Below, piece by piece: positions 27,856-36,637 of a DNA stretch of 40,441 nucleotides. The translations under genes and the position numbers were made by a program. Source of the DNA: Verrucomicrobiaceae bacterium (GTDB lineage Bacteria; Verrucomicrobiota; Verrucomicrobiia; Verrucomicrobiales; Verrucomicrobiaceae); the NCBI GenBank assembly GCA_016795375.1, contig JAEUHJ010000053.1:1-40441 (forward strand). Reading direction: 5' to 3'. The stretch's first letter is position 1. Every line of letters starts with the position of its first letter. The notes below the pieces were generated by a model that had not been told where the DNA came from, did no database searches, and worked only from the letters and a program-made list of their open reading frames with translations.

Positions 27856-27869
27856 TTAGTCCGGACTAA
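27856..27869. promoter_or_regulatory. MntR-type operator, proximal to the Mn operon
   Basis: A perfect 14-bp palindrome, TTAGTCCGGACTAA, 7 bp upstream of the outer-membrane protein start codon. It shares the TTAG-n2-CG-n2-CTAA frame with the second site and resembles DtxR/MntR-family half-sites. Confidence 0.85.
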
Positions 27870-27904
27870 AAAAATCAGCCAGAGCTTCATGACAAGCATA
27901 AATT

Positions 27905-27918
27905 TTAGCCCGGGCTAA
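27905..27918. promoter_or_regulatory. MntR-type operator, proximal to mntR
   Basis: A perfect 14-bp palindrome, TTAGCCCGGGCTAA, 59 bp upstream of the mntR start. Its centre is 49 bp from that of the first palindrome. It could serve mntR autoregulation, the divergent operon, or both. Confidence 0.85.
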
Positions 27919-27977
27919 CTTTTCGGGGCCGGAGATTGTGCTTTGCCTCTCCTGCGGTCTTGGCTACTGCTCGGTTG

Positions 27978-28427
27978 ATGCCAGCCAAGCGCCAGGAAAC
28001 CACCGCCCATGTTCATTCGCCCGCCATCGAGGACTATCTGGAGCAGATTCACAATCTGATCGCCACGAAAGGCTACGCGCGGGTGGTGGACATCGCGAAG
28101 AACCTCGGCATTTCGCAGGCCAGCGTGACGAACATGATCCAGCGGCTCGATGCCGAGGGGTTCGTCGTGTACGAGCGCTACCGTGGCGTCGTGCTGACCG
28201 AAAAAGGAGGGAAGGTGGGTTCCGAAATCGCGCGCAGGCACGAGGTGCTCACGCGCCTGCTCTCCGGCTTCGGTCTTGACCCCGAGACTGTTCACGAGGA
28301 CGTGGAAGGCATGGAGCACCACATCAGCCGCCAGACGCTCGATGTGCTGACGCTGCTGATGGAGGAGTTGGAGGGTAATTCCGAATTGATGCGGAAGCTC
28401 AAGCGCAAGCTCGCACAACGGGCGTGA
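27978..28427 (+). CDS. mntR: manganese-responsive DtxR-family repressor
   Basis: A 149-residue protein from ATG 27978. The winged helix covers ~15-75 (DIAKNLGISQASVTNMIQRL as recognition unit), followed by a dimerisation/metal domain with no SH3 domain, as in Bacillus MntR. All six ligands known from B. subtilis MntR are present at a constant offset of 11: Asp19, Glu22, His88, Glu110, Glu113 and His114. With Mn(II) bound it should block transcription of the uptake operon. It is transcribed divergently from that operon across two palindromes. The frame is open from 27936, but residue numbering fits this start. Confidence 0.95.
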   Translation: MPAKRQETTAHVHSPAIEDYLEQIHNLIATKGYARVVDIAKNLGISQASVTNMIQRLDAEGFVVYERYRGVVLTEKGGKVGSEIARRHEVLTRLLSGFGLDPETVHEDVEGMEHHISRQTLDVLTLLMEELEGNSELMRKLKRKLAQRA

Positions 28428-28494
28428 CAAGAAACGGCGCGCAGACCGCATTTCGCAGGTGATAGACCAGCGGTTCGTAGACGTTCATGGGTGC

Positions 28495-28824
28495 GTGAAA
28501 GCATTTTGGAACAGGCTGGCGCTCATTTTTGCCCTCATGCTGGCGTTGCCGGTCGGGGTGGAGGCATGTTCCGCCCCCGGCACGCTGGATGAGGCGGATC
28601 AGCCTCACGCGCTGATTGGCGCTGATGATGACATGTCGCACTTTGACGCGAGGGCGTCCGACGTTCCCGTGGCTTTCACGGGCCAGGCTGGGTTGCCTGA
28701 ATCGACATCTTTCCAGCCGCCGGTCATGGCGGTCGGCATGTGCTGCGCGGAGTCGTGGTGCAACGCCACTTGGATGGCGCGAGGAACGCGTCTGCACCGC
28801 TGGCTTTGCAGGGAGTTGTGTTGA
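28495..28824 (+). CDS. possible small exported Cys-containing protein
   Basis: A 109-residue frame from GTG 28495; another GTG at 28459 would add 12 residues. Residues ~3-22 form a good signal or anchor segment (AFWNRLALIFALMLALP), followed by an acidic stretch and a C-terminal cysteine-rich part (MCCAESWC and WLCRELC). No family was recognised and there is no ATG start. It follows mntR by 67 bp on the same strand. A metal- or redox-related role is possible from context only. Coding status is uncertain. Confidence 0.38.
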   Translation: MKAFWNRLALIFALMLALPVGVEACSAPGTLDEADQPHALIGADDDMSHFDARASDVPVAFTGQAGLPESTSFQPPVMAVGMCCAESWCNATWMARGTRLHRWLCRELC

Positions 28825-28942
28825 GAAGCGGACTGCTTCGCCATTGAAACACGGTCGCGGAGGCTTGGGATCTTCGCCTGCGTCGGGCCGTGCTCATCGA
28901 CTCACGGACGATCCATGTCCGCTCAACACAAATCCGCATCCC

Positions 28943-29455
28943 ATGAAAACACTTCTTTCCTTTGCCAGCCTGCTTTTTCTCAGCACCACCGCTTTTGCCG
29001 GCCCTCAAAAAGTCATGCTTCAAGTTCACGTCGAAAGCGAGCGTGGCTCCAAAAGCAGCAACGACTCCAAGTCACCTGATGAAAGCCGCGCCCGCTGGCT
29101 GGTCGTGCGCGTCACCAATCCGTCACCGCTCAAAATGGAGGGGCTGACTCTCAAATGGACGCTCTATGCCGACGATTTGAAACGCGGTCATGACGAGGTC
29201 GTGGTGGAGAAGTCAGGCGACGAGAATCTCAGCATCGAGCCGTCCGGCCGGTCCACGGACGTGACCACGCCCAAGGTGGTTTTTGAATGGACCCCCCAGC
29301 ATTCGGTGCGTTCAGGCAGCGGGCGACGGGTGAGTTACAAGAAAGTGGATGAGACCGGGCACCGCTATCATGGCTATGCCGTGCAGGTCCTCCAGAACGG
29401 CGTCGTGATTGGCGAGGCCAGCAGCGACCTTAAACTCCTCAATGCCACCAGATGA
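28943..29455 (+). CDS. secreted protein of unknown function
   Basis: A 170-residue protein from ATG 28943. A clear signal peptide (MKTLLSFASLLFLSTTAFA) is followed by a probable cleavage before GPQKV. The mature part is hydrophilic and looks beta-rich, with a Ser/Lys-rich stretch (ERGSKSSNDSKSPDESR) near residue 35 and segments such as LTLKWTLYADD and GYAVQVLQNGVVIGEAS that suggest an Ig-like or FN3-like fold. No family was recognised. A 405-bp gap follows before the next gene. Confidence 0.7.
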   Translation: MKTLLSFASLLFLSTTAFAGPQKVMLQVHVESERGSKSSNDSKSPDESRARWLVVRVTNPSPLKMEGLTLKWTLYADDLKRGHDEVVVEKSGDENLSIEPSGRSTDVTTPKVVFEWTPQHSVRSGSGRRVSYKKVDETGHRYHGYAVQVLQNGVVIGEASSDLKLLNATR

Positions 29456-29860
29456 ATTGGCATGGTGTCCCCAAGGGCGTACATGTTGCGGCCACCCTGC
29501 ATCACGAAATCATTTCCACGCCACCTCGGGCTCGTTTATCATGACGCGCTCGAATCGTGACGGGCTTGCGCCGCGCACCCGGAGTCACCGGCACTGGCTG
29601 GATTGCAAAGTATTATCTGCATGAGGAGCGAGGCGATGCGCCAGCGCCAGAACGCGTAACAGCCCGTGAAAGGCACGGCGCCCGGCAAGCGCAAGCGCCC
29701 CGCCTGGAACCCTCCTTCAAAACCGAAATCGCACCTCATATTTGCCACGATTTTGGTGCGCAAGCCCTGCTCCCGCCGGAGGCTGTCCGGATTGACGCTG
29801 GACAGACGCGCCCCGGCACGGCATACATCGCGGCGAAAAATATCGCGCCGCACACCCAGC
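29456..29860. other. 405-bp intergenic region without a recognised gene
   Basis: Short open frames on both strands here lack family features or a plausible start context. One -10-like TATTAT occurs near 29608 with no convincing -35. No tRNA, repeat array or strong hairpin was seen. It may hold the promoter of the lipoprotein L,D-transpeptidase or the remains of a lost gene. Confidence 0.5.
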
Positions 29861-30475
29861 ATGAGCCAATTGGAGACTCCGAAAATCATCCGCATCATCC
29901 TTCTTCCCGCCTTTGCCCTGCTGGCGTCCTGCCAGGGCGGCGGCGGGCGCGGCCAGACGCAATATCTCGAAGCCTTCAATCCATCGAGCGTGCCTCATTC
30001 CGCCATGTACAACGCCGACCAGGTCTCCTATTGGGATGGTGATGGCGTGGGCGGCGCGCCGAGCATCACGATCGACCTCAGCGATCAGAAAGCCTATTTC
30101 TACAAAGGTGGCACGCTGGCCGGCGTCTCTGCTCTTTCCACCGGGGATGAGAAGCATGCGACGAAGACGGGCAGGTTCAAAATCTTCGAGAAGGATCAGT
30201 GGCACAAATCCAACCTCTACGGCGACTTCGTGGACGGAGCGGGAGCGGTCGTCGTGGCCAACATTGATGTCACGAAAGACAGGCCGCCGCCCGGCACGCG
30301 CTTCGAGGGGTCCAAGATGCATCATTTCATGCGCTTCACCGGCGGCATCGGCATGCACGAGGGCTTCCTGCCGGGCTATCCGGCATCGCACGGCTGCGTG
30401 CGCATGCCCGGCCACATGGCGGCCATTTTTTACAACAATGTCGCACTGGGCACACCGGTCACTGTGCGCCCCTGA
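29861..30475 (+). CDS. lipoprotein L,D-transpeptidase (YkuD domain)
   Basis: A 204-residue protein from ATG 29861. A hydrophobic N-terminus ends in a lipobox (LLASC, lipidated Cys24) followed by a Gly-rich linker. The YkuD domain covers about residues 66-204, opening with SITIDLSDQKAYFY. Catalytic Cys179 lies in SHGCVRMP, and a His upstream is in IGMHEG. It should act on periplasmic peptidoglycan, forming 3-3 cross-links or related bonds. It is the second YkuD enzyme in the window but lacks ankyrin repeats. The frame is open back to 29666, but that part has no signal and unusual composition. The rhodanese gene follows after 19 bp. Confidence 0.9.
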   Translation: MSQLETPKIIRIILLPAFALLASCQGGGGRGQTQYLEAFNPSSVPHSAMYNADQVSYWDGDGVGGAPSITIDLSDQKAYFYKGGTLAGVSALSTGDEKHATKTGRFKIFEKDQWHKSNLYGDFVDGAGAVVVANIDVTKDRPPPGTRFEGSKMHHFMRFTGGIGMHEGFLPGYPASHGCVRMPGHMAAIFYNNVALGTPVTVRP

Positions 30476-30494
30476 TTCCGAATCCCCTCCTGCC

Positions 30495-30839
30495 ATGACA
30501 CCGGACACGCCGATCGAAGTCAGCCCCACGGATGTCAGCTACCTGATGGAACGCCCGGGGGAGAGGCGCTTCCGGATCATCGACTGCCGGGAGGAGAGCG
30601 AATGGCACATCTGTCATCTGCCGGACGCGCGGCTTGTGCCGTTGACCCGTTTCAGCGAGCTGGCGCCACAGGTCTTTCAGGACACGCAGGAGCATCTCAT
30701 CATCTACTGCCATCACGGCGTGCGCAGCCTGCGCGCGACCCAGTGGCTGCGGGAGCATGGATTCGCCCATGTGCAGAGCATGCGTGGAGGCATCGACGCC
30801 TGGGCTGACCTCGTGGAGCCCGAGATGCCGAGGTATTGA
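30495..30839 (+). CDS. rhodanese-like sulfurtransferase domain protein
   Basis: A 114-residue single rhodanese domain from ATG 30495. It has RIIDCREESEW near residue 27 and the active-site loop YCHHGVRS with Cys72, then GGIDAW near the end. Single-domain rhodaneses carry sulfane sulfur on this Cys. No signal peptide is visible, so it is probably cytoplasmic. It follows the L,D-transpeptidase gene by 19 bp and converges on the peroxidase gene. The sulfur donor and acceptor are unknown. Confidence 0.9.
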   Translation: MTPDTPIEVSPTDVSYLMERPGERRFRIIDCREESEWHICHLPDARLVPLTRFSELAPQVFQDTQEHLIIYCHHGVRSLRATQWLREHGFAHVQSMRGGIDAWADLVEPEMPRY

Positions 30840-30851
30840 TTCCGGCAACGG

Positions 30852-31373
30852 CTATTTGAGCGCCGCTTCAACAGCCGCCATCAATTCGGGCGAATCTGGC
30901 TCCACATCGGAGGTGAAGTGCTTCAAGACACGGCCGTCCTTGCCGACGAGGAATTTTTCAAAGTTCCAACCGACATCCCCGGCGGCGGATTGCAGGGCGG
31001 CATAGAGCGGGTGTTTGCCCGCGCCTTTAACCGAGACCTTGGAGAACATGGGGAAGGTGACCTTGTAGTTTCCAGTGCAAAATGCCTTGATGGCGGCCTC
31101 GCCGCCGGGTTCCTGGCCGCCGAAGTCGTTGCAGGGGAAGCCGAGCACGGCGAGCCCCTTGCCGCCCATCTTCTCATGCAAAGCCTGCAAGCCGGCATAC
31201 TGCGGCGTGTAACCGCACTCGGAGGCGACATTGACGATCAGGAGCACCTTGCCCGCGTAGTTTTTGAGCGCGGTGTCCTTGCCGTCGATGTCTTTGACCG
31301 CGATGTCACCCACGTTGGTGTCGGCGGAGAAAATGGAAGCGGACATGAGAAAAGGAAGGAGGAGGCGTTTCAT
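30852..31373 (-). CDS. secreted glutathione peroxidase-family (thiol) peroxidase
   Basis: A 173-residue protein with a signal peptide of ~17 residues (MKRLLLPFLMSASIFSA). The peroxidatic Cys53 is in NVASECGYTPQY. Gln87 is in GGQEPG, and Trp and Asn lie in GWNFEKF, giving the family tetrad. A second Cys81 in FPCNDFGG is the resolving Cys seen in thioredoxin-dependent members, so thioredoxin-like partners are more likely than glutathione. It should reduce peroxides in the periplasm. It converges on the rhodanese gene with a 12-bp gap. Confidence 0.92.
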   Translation of the reverse strand: MKRLLLPFLMSASIFSADTNVGDIAVKDIDGKDTALKNYAGKVLLIVNVASECGYTPQYAGLQALHEKMGGKGLAVLGFPCNDFGGQEPGGEAAIKAFCTGNYKVTFPMFSKVSVKGAGKHPLYAALQSAAGDVGWNFEKFLVGKDGRVLKHFTSDVEPDSPELMAAVEAALK

Positions 31374-31406
31374 GGCGAGCGTGAGTTACGAGGCAGGCGG
31401 TTCAAT

Positions 31407-32126
31407 TCATTCCACCATGCTGAGGAAGATGTCCTCCAGCCGCGCGCCGCGTTGCTCATGCTGGCGGCGCAGTTCTTCCAGCGTGCCTAGGGCGATGAGT
31501 TTGCCGTGATGGATGATGCCGATGCGGTCGGCGAGTTCCTCGGCGATGTTGAGCAGGTGCGTGCTCATCAGCACGGTGGTGCCGCTCTGGCTGCGCTCCT
31601 TGATCTCGCGTTTCACGGTGCGGGCGTGGATGGGGTCAAGGCCGACCATCGGCTCGTCGATGATGAAGACCTTCGGGTCGTGCAGCAGCGCGCTGGCGAT
31701 GGCGAGACGCTGCCGCGTGCCGTGGCTCAGGTTCTCGATGCGCTGCCGCGCGTGCTCGTGCAGCGCGAATTTCGTGAACAAGGCGTCTGTCTCCGAAGCT
31801 GCGCGCGCACGGTCCATCTCGAACAGCTCGGCGATGAAGTCCATGAACTCGACCGGCGTGAGCTTCTCGTAAAACACGGCCACGTCCGGCACATAACCGA
31901 GCAGCGTCTTCGCCAGCAGCGGTTCTTGCTGAATGTCGTGACCGCAGAGGCGCACGCGTCCGGCGTCCGGCTTCATCAGGCCGGTGAGCAGCTTCATCGC
32001 GGTCGTCTTGCCCGCGCCATTCGGGCCGAGGAAGGCGAAGAGCTCCCCGGGCCGGATGGTGAGGTTCAAACCGTCGAGCGCCCGCAGGTCGCCGTAGTTC
32101 ATGGTGAGGTTTTCGATCTCAATCAT
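31407..32126 (-). CDS. ABC transporter ATP-binding protein (export type)
   Basis: A 239-residue ATPase. Walker A is GPNGAGKTT (residues 34-42), the signature is LSHGTRQR instead of LSGGQ (133-140), Walker B is VFIIDEPMVGLDP and the switch His is in LMSTHLLN. This signature variant is common in DRA/ABC-2 style exporters with separate permeases. No permease gene adjoins it. The upstream gene (18-bp gap) encodes a single-span protein of unknown function that may be a partner. The substrate is unknown. Confidence 0.93.
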   Translation of the reverse strand: MIEIENLTMNYGDLRALDGLNLTIRPGELFAFLGPNGAGKTTAMKLLTGLMKPDAGRVRLCGHDIQQEPLLAKTLLGYVPDVAVFYEKLTPVEFMDFIAELFEMDRARAASETDALFTKFALHEHARQRIENLSHGTRQRLAIASALLHDPKVFIIDEPMVGLDPIHARTVKREIKERSQSGTTVLMSTHLLNIAEELADRIGIIHHGKLIALGTLEELRRQHEQRGARLEDIFLSMVE

Positions 32127-32144
32127 GCGTGAAACAGATTCAAG

Positions 32145-32927
32145 TCAGCGGGTGTCCTCCTGCAAACCGTGGATCGTTGGTTCGCGCAGGGAATAATCGT
32201 CCGGCAGGTCGATGCGCGCGAGCTCGCCGGCCTCGGTGAAGAGCATTTTCACCTCATGGCGGCTGAAGAGAGGCAGCGTGAGCACAAAGCATTTCCGCTC
32301 GCGGCCCGCGAGCAGCATCAGCCCCTCGCGGCCCTGCAATCTCATCGGGTCATGCTGTCCGCCGGGTTTGCCCATGCCGCCGGTGAGCATGGGCAGCAGG
32401 GCGGCCAGGCCGTCATTGCCGGCGCCGAGAAGCATCTTCACGTCCTGGGAGTTCAGCACCACGCGCCGCCCCTGCTTCACCAGCACTTCGGGAGTGGCCA
32501 GGTCCTCATCCCAGTACATTCGCAAGCTGGCATTCCGGTCAGGGAAATCCGCGTCCAGCTTCAAATGCTGCCAGCGTTCCGAGTCTGCGAGGATGCAGGC
32601 CACGCTCCATGACGACTCGACATGATGGCGGTCGTTTCCATCCTGCCCCTCCACCACGCCGCGGGCCAGCACATCGTAAACAACATGATGGTCCGGCTGG
32701 ATGCGACGGCCGATCTGAAAACTCGCATGGCCGGTTTTTTCATGATGATGATACAGATGAAGCTGGCTGCCGAAGGAATCCGACTGGCGCAAGAACAGGT
32801 CGATCACCACTTTCGGCGGCACGATGGCAAAGCGTGATGCCTCGGGGAAATATACGTCGCGCACGAGCAGTCCGGACATCACCGCCCAGAAAAACACCGT
32901 CAGGACTGCGATCGCGCGCCAGATCAT
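32145..32927 (-). CDS. membrane-anchored protein of unknown function
   Basis: A 260-residue protein from ATG 32927 (MIWRAIAVLTVFFWAVM); the frame is open to 33002, but this start places one membrane segment at residues 3-22. The rest is hydrophilic and presumably outside the membrane, with a His-rich stretch (LHLYHHHEKTGHASF) near residue 57. No family was recognised. The 18-bp gap to the downstream ABC ATPase suggests one transcript, so it may be an accessory or substrate-contacting subunit (inference). It is divergent from the sulfatase gene, with 100 bp between start codons. Confidence 0.75.
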   Translation of the reverse strand: MIWRAIAVLTVFFWAVMSGLLVRDVYFPEASRFAIVPPKVVIDLFLRQSDSFGSQLHLYHHHEKTGHASFQIGRRIQPDHHVVYDVLARGVVEGQDGNDRHHVESSWSVACILADSERWQHLKLDADFPDRNASLRMYWDEDLATPEVLVKQGRRVVLNSQDVKMLLGAGNDGLAALLPMLTGGMGKPGGQHDPMRLQGREGLMLLAGRERKCFVLTLPLFSRHEVKMLFTEAGELARIDLPDDYSLREPTIHGLQEDTR

Positions 32928-33027
32928 GGCCCGATTTTTGTCAGGAAACAGCGATGGTGGCAAGCGCGGCGGCATTTTGGCGCAAAACTTTCTCGCCAGC
33001 ACGTCCTCGCTTTGTCACGATGCCGGC

Positions 33028-34485
33028 ATGCGACTGCTTTTTGTTTTTCTCCTCGTCACGAGTGTCGTGTCCGCCGCTGAATCACGCCCGCCGAATGTGG
33101 TGCTCATCCTCGCGGATGACATGGGCTATGCCGACCTCGGCTGCTTCGGCGCGGAGAAGATCAAGACGCCGAATCTCGACCGCATGGCGGCGGCGGGGAC
33201 GAAGTTCACGGGCTTTTATGTGGCGCAGGCGGTGTGCAGCGCGTCACGCGCGGCGCTGATGACCGGCTGCTACGCGAACCGCGTGGGCATGCAGGGCGCG
33301 CTGAACCACACGAGCAAGGAGGGCATCCATCCCGATGAACTGCTGCTGCCGGAGATGTGCAAAAAGGCGGGCTATGCGACCGCCGCCTTCGGCAAATGGC
33401 ATCTGGGCACCTATCCGATGTTCAATCCGCTGCACAACGGCTTCGATGAGTTCCTCGGCATTCCGTATTCAAATGACAACAGCAAGTATCACCCCTCGCT
33501 GGCGCCGGAGATGCCGCCGCTGCCGCTCTACGACGGACTGAAAGTCATCGAGACCGATCCTGATCAAAGCCAGTTCACACGGCGATTCACGGAGCGGGCG
33601 GTGAGTTTCATCGAGCGGAACAAGAGCAGGCCGTTCTTCCTCTACATGCCGCATGTGATGCCGCATGTGCCGGTCTTCGCCTCTGATGCGTTCCGTGGAA
33701 AATCCGCCGCCGGGCTCTACGGTGATGTCGTGCGGGAGCTCGACTGGTCGGCGGGGCAGATTCTCGATGCGATCCAGCGTTGCGGCATCGAAGGTGACAC
33801 ACTCGTCATCTTCTTTTCCGACAACGGCCCTTTCCTCAGCTACGGCAATCATGCGGGCAACGCGAAACCGTTTCGTGAGGGCAAGCTGACCACGTTTGAA
33901 GGCGGTGTGCGTGTCCCGTTCATCGTGCGCTGGCCGGGGCGGGTGCCTGCGGGCCGGGTCTGTGATGAGCCGGTGATTGAGACCGACCTGCTGCCGACCA
34001 TCGCCGGCCTGGCCGGAGGAAAGCTGTCGGATCGCAAAATCGACGGGCTGGACATCCTGCCGCTGCTCGAAGGCAAAGCAGGTGCGAAATCGCCGCACGA
34101 GGCGCTGGTTTTCTACGGCGGCACCGAGCTGCAGGCTGTGCGTGGCGGGGACTGGAAGCTGCACTTTCCGCATCCTTACATCACGGTGGACGGCGAGCCG
34201 GGCCGTGATGGCAAGCCGGCGAAGTTCGGCCAGATGAAACCGAAGGCGATCACGCAGAGCGGCATCGCCGGCATCGCCTCGCGGCACGGTTATCGCGTGG
34301 AGAACACCGGCCTGGCCTTGTTCAACCTGAAGGATGATCCCGGCGAGGCGCGTGATGTCGCCAAAGAACATCCGGAGATCGTGGAGCGCCTGCGGAAGCT
34401 GGCGGAACCGGTGCGCAAGGAGCTGGGTGACAGCCTGCAGAAGGTCAAAGGGACGGAGAACCGTCCGCTGGGCATGGCACCGTGA
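33028..34485 (+). CDS. secreted sulfatase (S1 type)
   Basis: A 485-residue protein from ATG 33028, with a signal peptide of ~17 residues ([17 protein letters not shown]). Metal-site residues Asp30 and Asp31 are in [14 protein letters not shown]. The formylglycine site is Cys70 in [13 protein letters not shown], so the core reads C-S-A-S-R where C-x-P-S-R is standard. GKWHLG and FFSDNGP supply further active-site residues. It would hydrolyse sulfate esters outside the cytoplasm, often on algal polysaccharides in Verrucomicrobia and Planctomycetes. No formylglycine-generating enzyme gene is in the window. It ends 5 bp from the convergent M48 protease gene. Confidence 0.93.
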   Translation: MRLLFVFLLVTSVVSAAESRPPNVVLILADDMGYADLGCFGAEKIKTPNLDRMAAAGTKFTGFYVAQAVCSASRAALMTGCYANRVGMQGALNHTSKEGIHPDELLLPEMCKKAGYATAAFGKWHLGTYPMFNPLHNGFDEFLGIPYSNDNSKYHPSLAPEMPPLPLYDGLKVIETDPDQSQFTRRFTERAVSFIERNKSRPFFLYMPHVMPHVPVFASDAFRGKSAAGLYGDVVRELDWSAGQILDAIQRCGIEGDTLVIFFSDNGPFLSYGNHAGNAKPFREGKLTTFEGGVRVPFIVRWPGRVPAGRVCDEPVIETDLLPTIAGLAGGKLSDRKIDGLDILPLLEGKAGAKSPHEALVFYGGTELQAVRGGDWKLHFPHPYITVDGEPGRDGKPAKFGQMKPKAITQSGIAGIASRHGYRVENTGLALFNLKDDPGEARDVAKEHPEIVERLRKLAEPVRKELGDSLQKVKGTENRPLGMAP

Positions 34486-34490
34486 TTTGG

Positions 34491-35369
34491 TCAGCGCCGG
34501 GAGCGCTCTTTTGCGATCACCTCGCGAATCCGCTCCATGCGATTCGCTGGACTCGGATGGGAACTCATGAAGTCCGACTGGTTTCCGCCGCCGCTGGCTT
34601 CGGCGAGGATTTCCATCACGCCGATGAGCGCCTCGGGGTCGTAGCCGGCCTGGATCATGAAACGCACGCCGAGCGCGTCGGACTCCGACTCGTCATCGCG
34701 GCTGAACTTCATCACCCGGTATTGCGCCACCATCTGCGCGACCTGCGCCCCGGCGTTGCTCTGACCGTCCGAAAGCAGCACGCCGACGCCCTGCGCGAGG
34801 CCGCTCCACATGCGCGTGCTGGCCATCTGCTCGTTGGAATGACGGCCGACGACGTGGCCCATCTCATGACCAAGCACGCCCGCGAGCTGATCCTCCGATT
34901 TGAGCCGCCGGAACAGCGCCTCGGTGATGAAAACCTGCCCGCCAGGCAGGGCGAAAGCATTCACGGTGCGGTCGTCGGCCAGCAGGTGAAATTTGAACTG
35001 GTACGGCGTCTGCTTTGCCGCAGTGGAGGCGAGCAAACGCGCGCCCACACGCTCGACAAGGACGCGCCCGGCGGAGTCATCTGAAAGACCGCCGCTCTCC
35101 TGGATCATCTGCGGCGTTGATTGCAGTCCGAGCGCGATCTCCTCCTGCGGAGTCGCCAGCGCGAGTTTCTGCGTGCGGCCGGTGAACTCGTTCTGATATT
35201 CCGTGGTGCCCAGCCAGTGGTAGATCATCGTGCCGCCGATGATGAGCAGGCCGATGATGATGCGCGGATTGCAACCGAGGCCGGCGCGGCGGGCATCTCC
35301 GTAGGCGGCGGGTTGGGGGGCATTTTGGAGGCGGCGGATCAGGGCAAGCATGCGCCTCATATACTGCAT
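34491..35369 (-). CDS. M48 family membrane metalloprotease
   Basis: A 292-residue protein taken from ATG 35369; ATGs at 35360 and 35351, or at 35390, are equally possible. One membrane segment lies at ~36-52. The zinc motif is HEMGH (His168, Glu169, His172), and the third ligand is probably Glu229 in DDESESDALG. The end SSHPSPANRMERI is typical of M48 periplasmic proteases such as BepA/LoiP types. It probably takes part in envelope protein quality control. It is divergent from the AI-2E family gene and convergent with the sulfatase. Confidence 0.92.
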   Translation of the reverse strand: MQYMRRMLALIRRLQNAPQPAAYGDARRAGLGCNPRIIIGLLIIGGTMIYHWLGTTEYQNEFTGRTQKLALATPQEEIALGLQSTPQMIQESGGLSDDSAGRVLVERVGARLLASTAAKQTPYQFKFHLLADDRTVNAFALPGGQVFITEALFRRLKSEDQLAGVLGHEMGHVVGRHSNEQMASTRMWSGLAQGVGVLLSDGQSNAGAQVAQMVAQYRVMKFSRDDESESDALGVRFMIQAGYDPEALIGVMEILAEASGGGNQSDFMSSHPSPANRMERIREVIAKERSRR

Positions 35370-35413
35370 GGAAAAATCTTGAGCCAGCACCGATTTTGCG
35401 GCATGGCAGCGGC

Positions 35414-36601
35414 ATGTCGTTGTTTCAGGAGCATGACCGCACGGTGGACTGGGGTCGCAAAGGCTCGCAGGCGGTGGTGACGCTGGCGTGCCTGTTTGTC
35501 GTGCTCACCGGCATGAAGATCACCGCCGGAGTGCTGGTGCCCGTCGCGTATGCGTTTTTCCTGGCGATCCTGAGCTATCCGCTGGTGCGCTGGCTGCGGC
35601 TGCACCGCGTGCCGGCGCCAGTGGCGCTCGGGATCACGATGCTGGTGAATCTGGCCGTGCTGGCGGGGTTGATCACGGTGGGGGTGCGGCTGCTGATCAA
35701 TTTCTGGGCGGACCTGCCGCGTTACCTGCGCGGGCTGGAGCGCATCCTGAACGACACCGCCGGCTGGCTGGAGGCCAATGGCATCGTCGGCATGAAGTCG
35801 ATGGCCGCCGGCGTCTTTGACTGGAACACGTTGATCGGTTACGCCGCGCAGCAGGATGTCATGAAAACGCTCACCGGCCTGGTGGGCAGCACGTTCGGCA
35901 CGCTGGCCACGGTGCTCGCCAGTTTCATCATGACGCTCATTGTGATGATGTTCATCCTGATGGAGGCACGCGGCACGCACAGCCGTTTGCAGGCGGTGAA
36001 TCTCTCCGGCGGCCCCGACTTGAGCGGTCTGGTGCGCAGCGCGGATGACATCCAGAAGTATCTCGGCGTCAAGACGCTCATCAGCGTGCTGACTGGCGTG
36101 CTGGCGGGTTTCTGGTGCTGGTTCTTCGACCTGCGCTACCCGCTGCTCTGGGCGATGCTGGCCTTCCTTTTCAATTTCATCCCCGCGGTGGGCAGCACGG
36201 CGGCGTCCATTCCCGCCATCGTCGAGGCCCTGGTGCAACACGGGCCGACACATGCGGTGATCATCGGCATCGGTTATGGCGGCATCAATTTCTGCCTCGA
36301 TAACTTCGTGCAGCCCACCATGCTGGGAAACCGCTTCGGCATCTCACCGCTGGTGGTGATACTCTCCGTCATTTTCTGGGGCTGGCTGTGGGGGCCGCTG
36401 GGGATGTTCCTGGCCGTGCCGCTGACGATGGTGCTCAAGGTGCTGCTCGACAACAGCGCGGAGTTCCAATGGATCTCCGTCGCCATGGCGAAGAAAAAAG
36501 TGCGTCACGGCGAGGTCGAGGTGGCGGGCTACGACCTGCACCTCAATGATGGCGAGACGATCGGCAGCGGGGCCAGCACGGAGATCCCAGGACACAAGTG
36601 A
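35414..36601 (+). CDS. AI-2E family transporter (PerM/TqsA-type)
   Basis: A 395-residue membrane protein from ATG 35414; a TTG six codons upstream is the less likely start. About eight hydrophobic helices are visible: a pair near 22-60, one near 70-95, then helices from ~160 to 360. The C-terminal half has the family segments FNFIPAVGS and GNRFGISPLVVILSVIFWGWLWGP. Members are proposed exporters of autoinducer-2 or act as ion antiporters, so the substrate here is unknown. It ends 171 bp before clpB on the same strand. Confidence 0.92.
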   Translation: MSLFQEHDRTVDWGRKGSQAVVTLACLFVVLTGMKITAGVLVPVAYAFFLAILSYPLVRWLRLHRVPAPVALGITMLVNLAVLAGLITVGVRLLINFWADLPRYLRGLERILNDTAGWLEANGIVGMKSMAAGVFDWNTLIGYAAQQDVMKTLTGLVGSTFGTLATVLASFIMTLIVMMFILMEARGTHSRLQAVNLSGGPDLSGLVRSADDIQKYLGVKTLISVLTGVLAGFWCWFFDLRYPLLWAMLAFLFNFIPAVGSTAASIPAIVEALVQHGPTHAVIIGIGYGGINFCLDNFVQPTMLGNRFGISPLVVILSVIFWGWLWGPLGMFLAVPLTMVLKVLLDNSAEFQWISVAMAKKKVRHGEVEVAGYDLHLNDGETIGSGASTEIPGHK

Positions 36602-36637
36602 CGCACCGGCGCGATGCGGCGGCACATTTGCGCCATC

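Noticed and set aside
29557..30042. 161-codon open frame in the 405-bp gap
   Set aside because: Arg/Pro/His-rich with no motif, and it runs out of frame into the L,D-transpeptidase gene.
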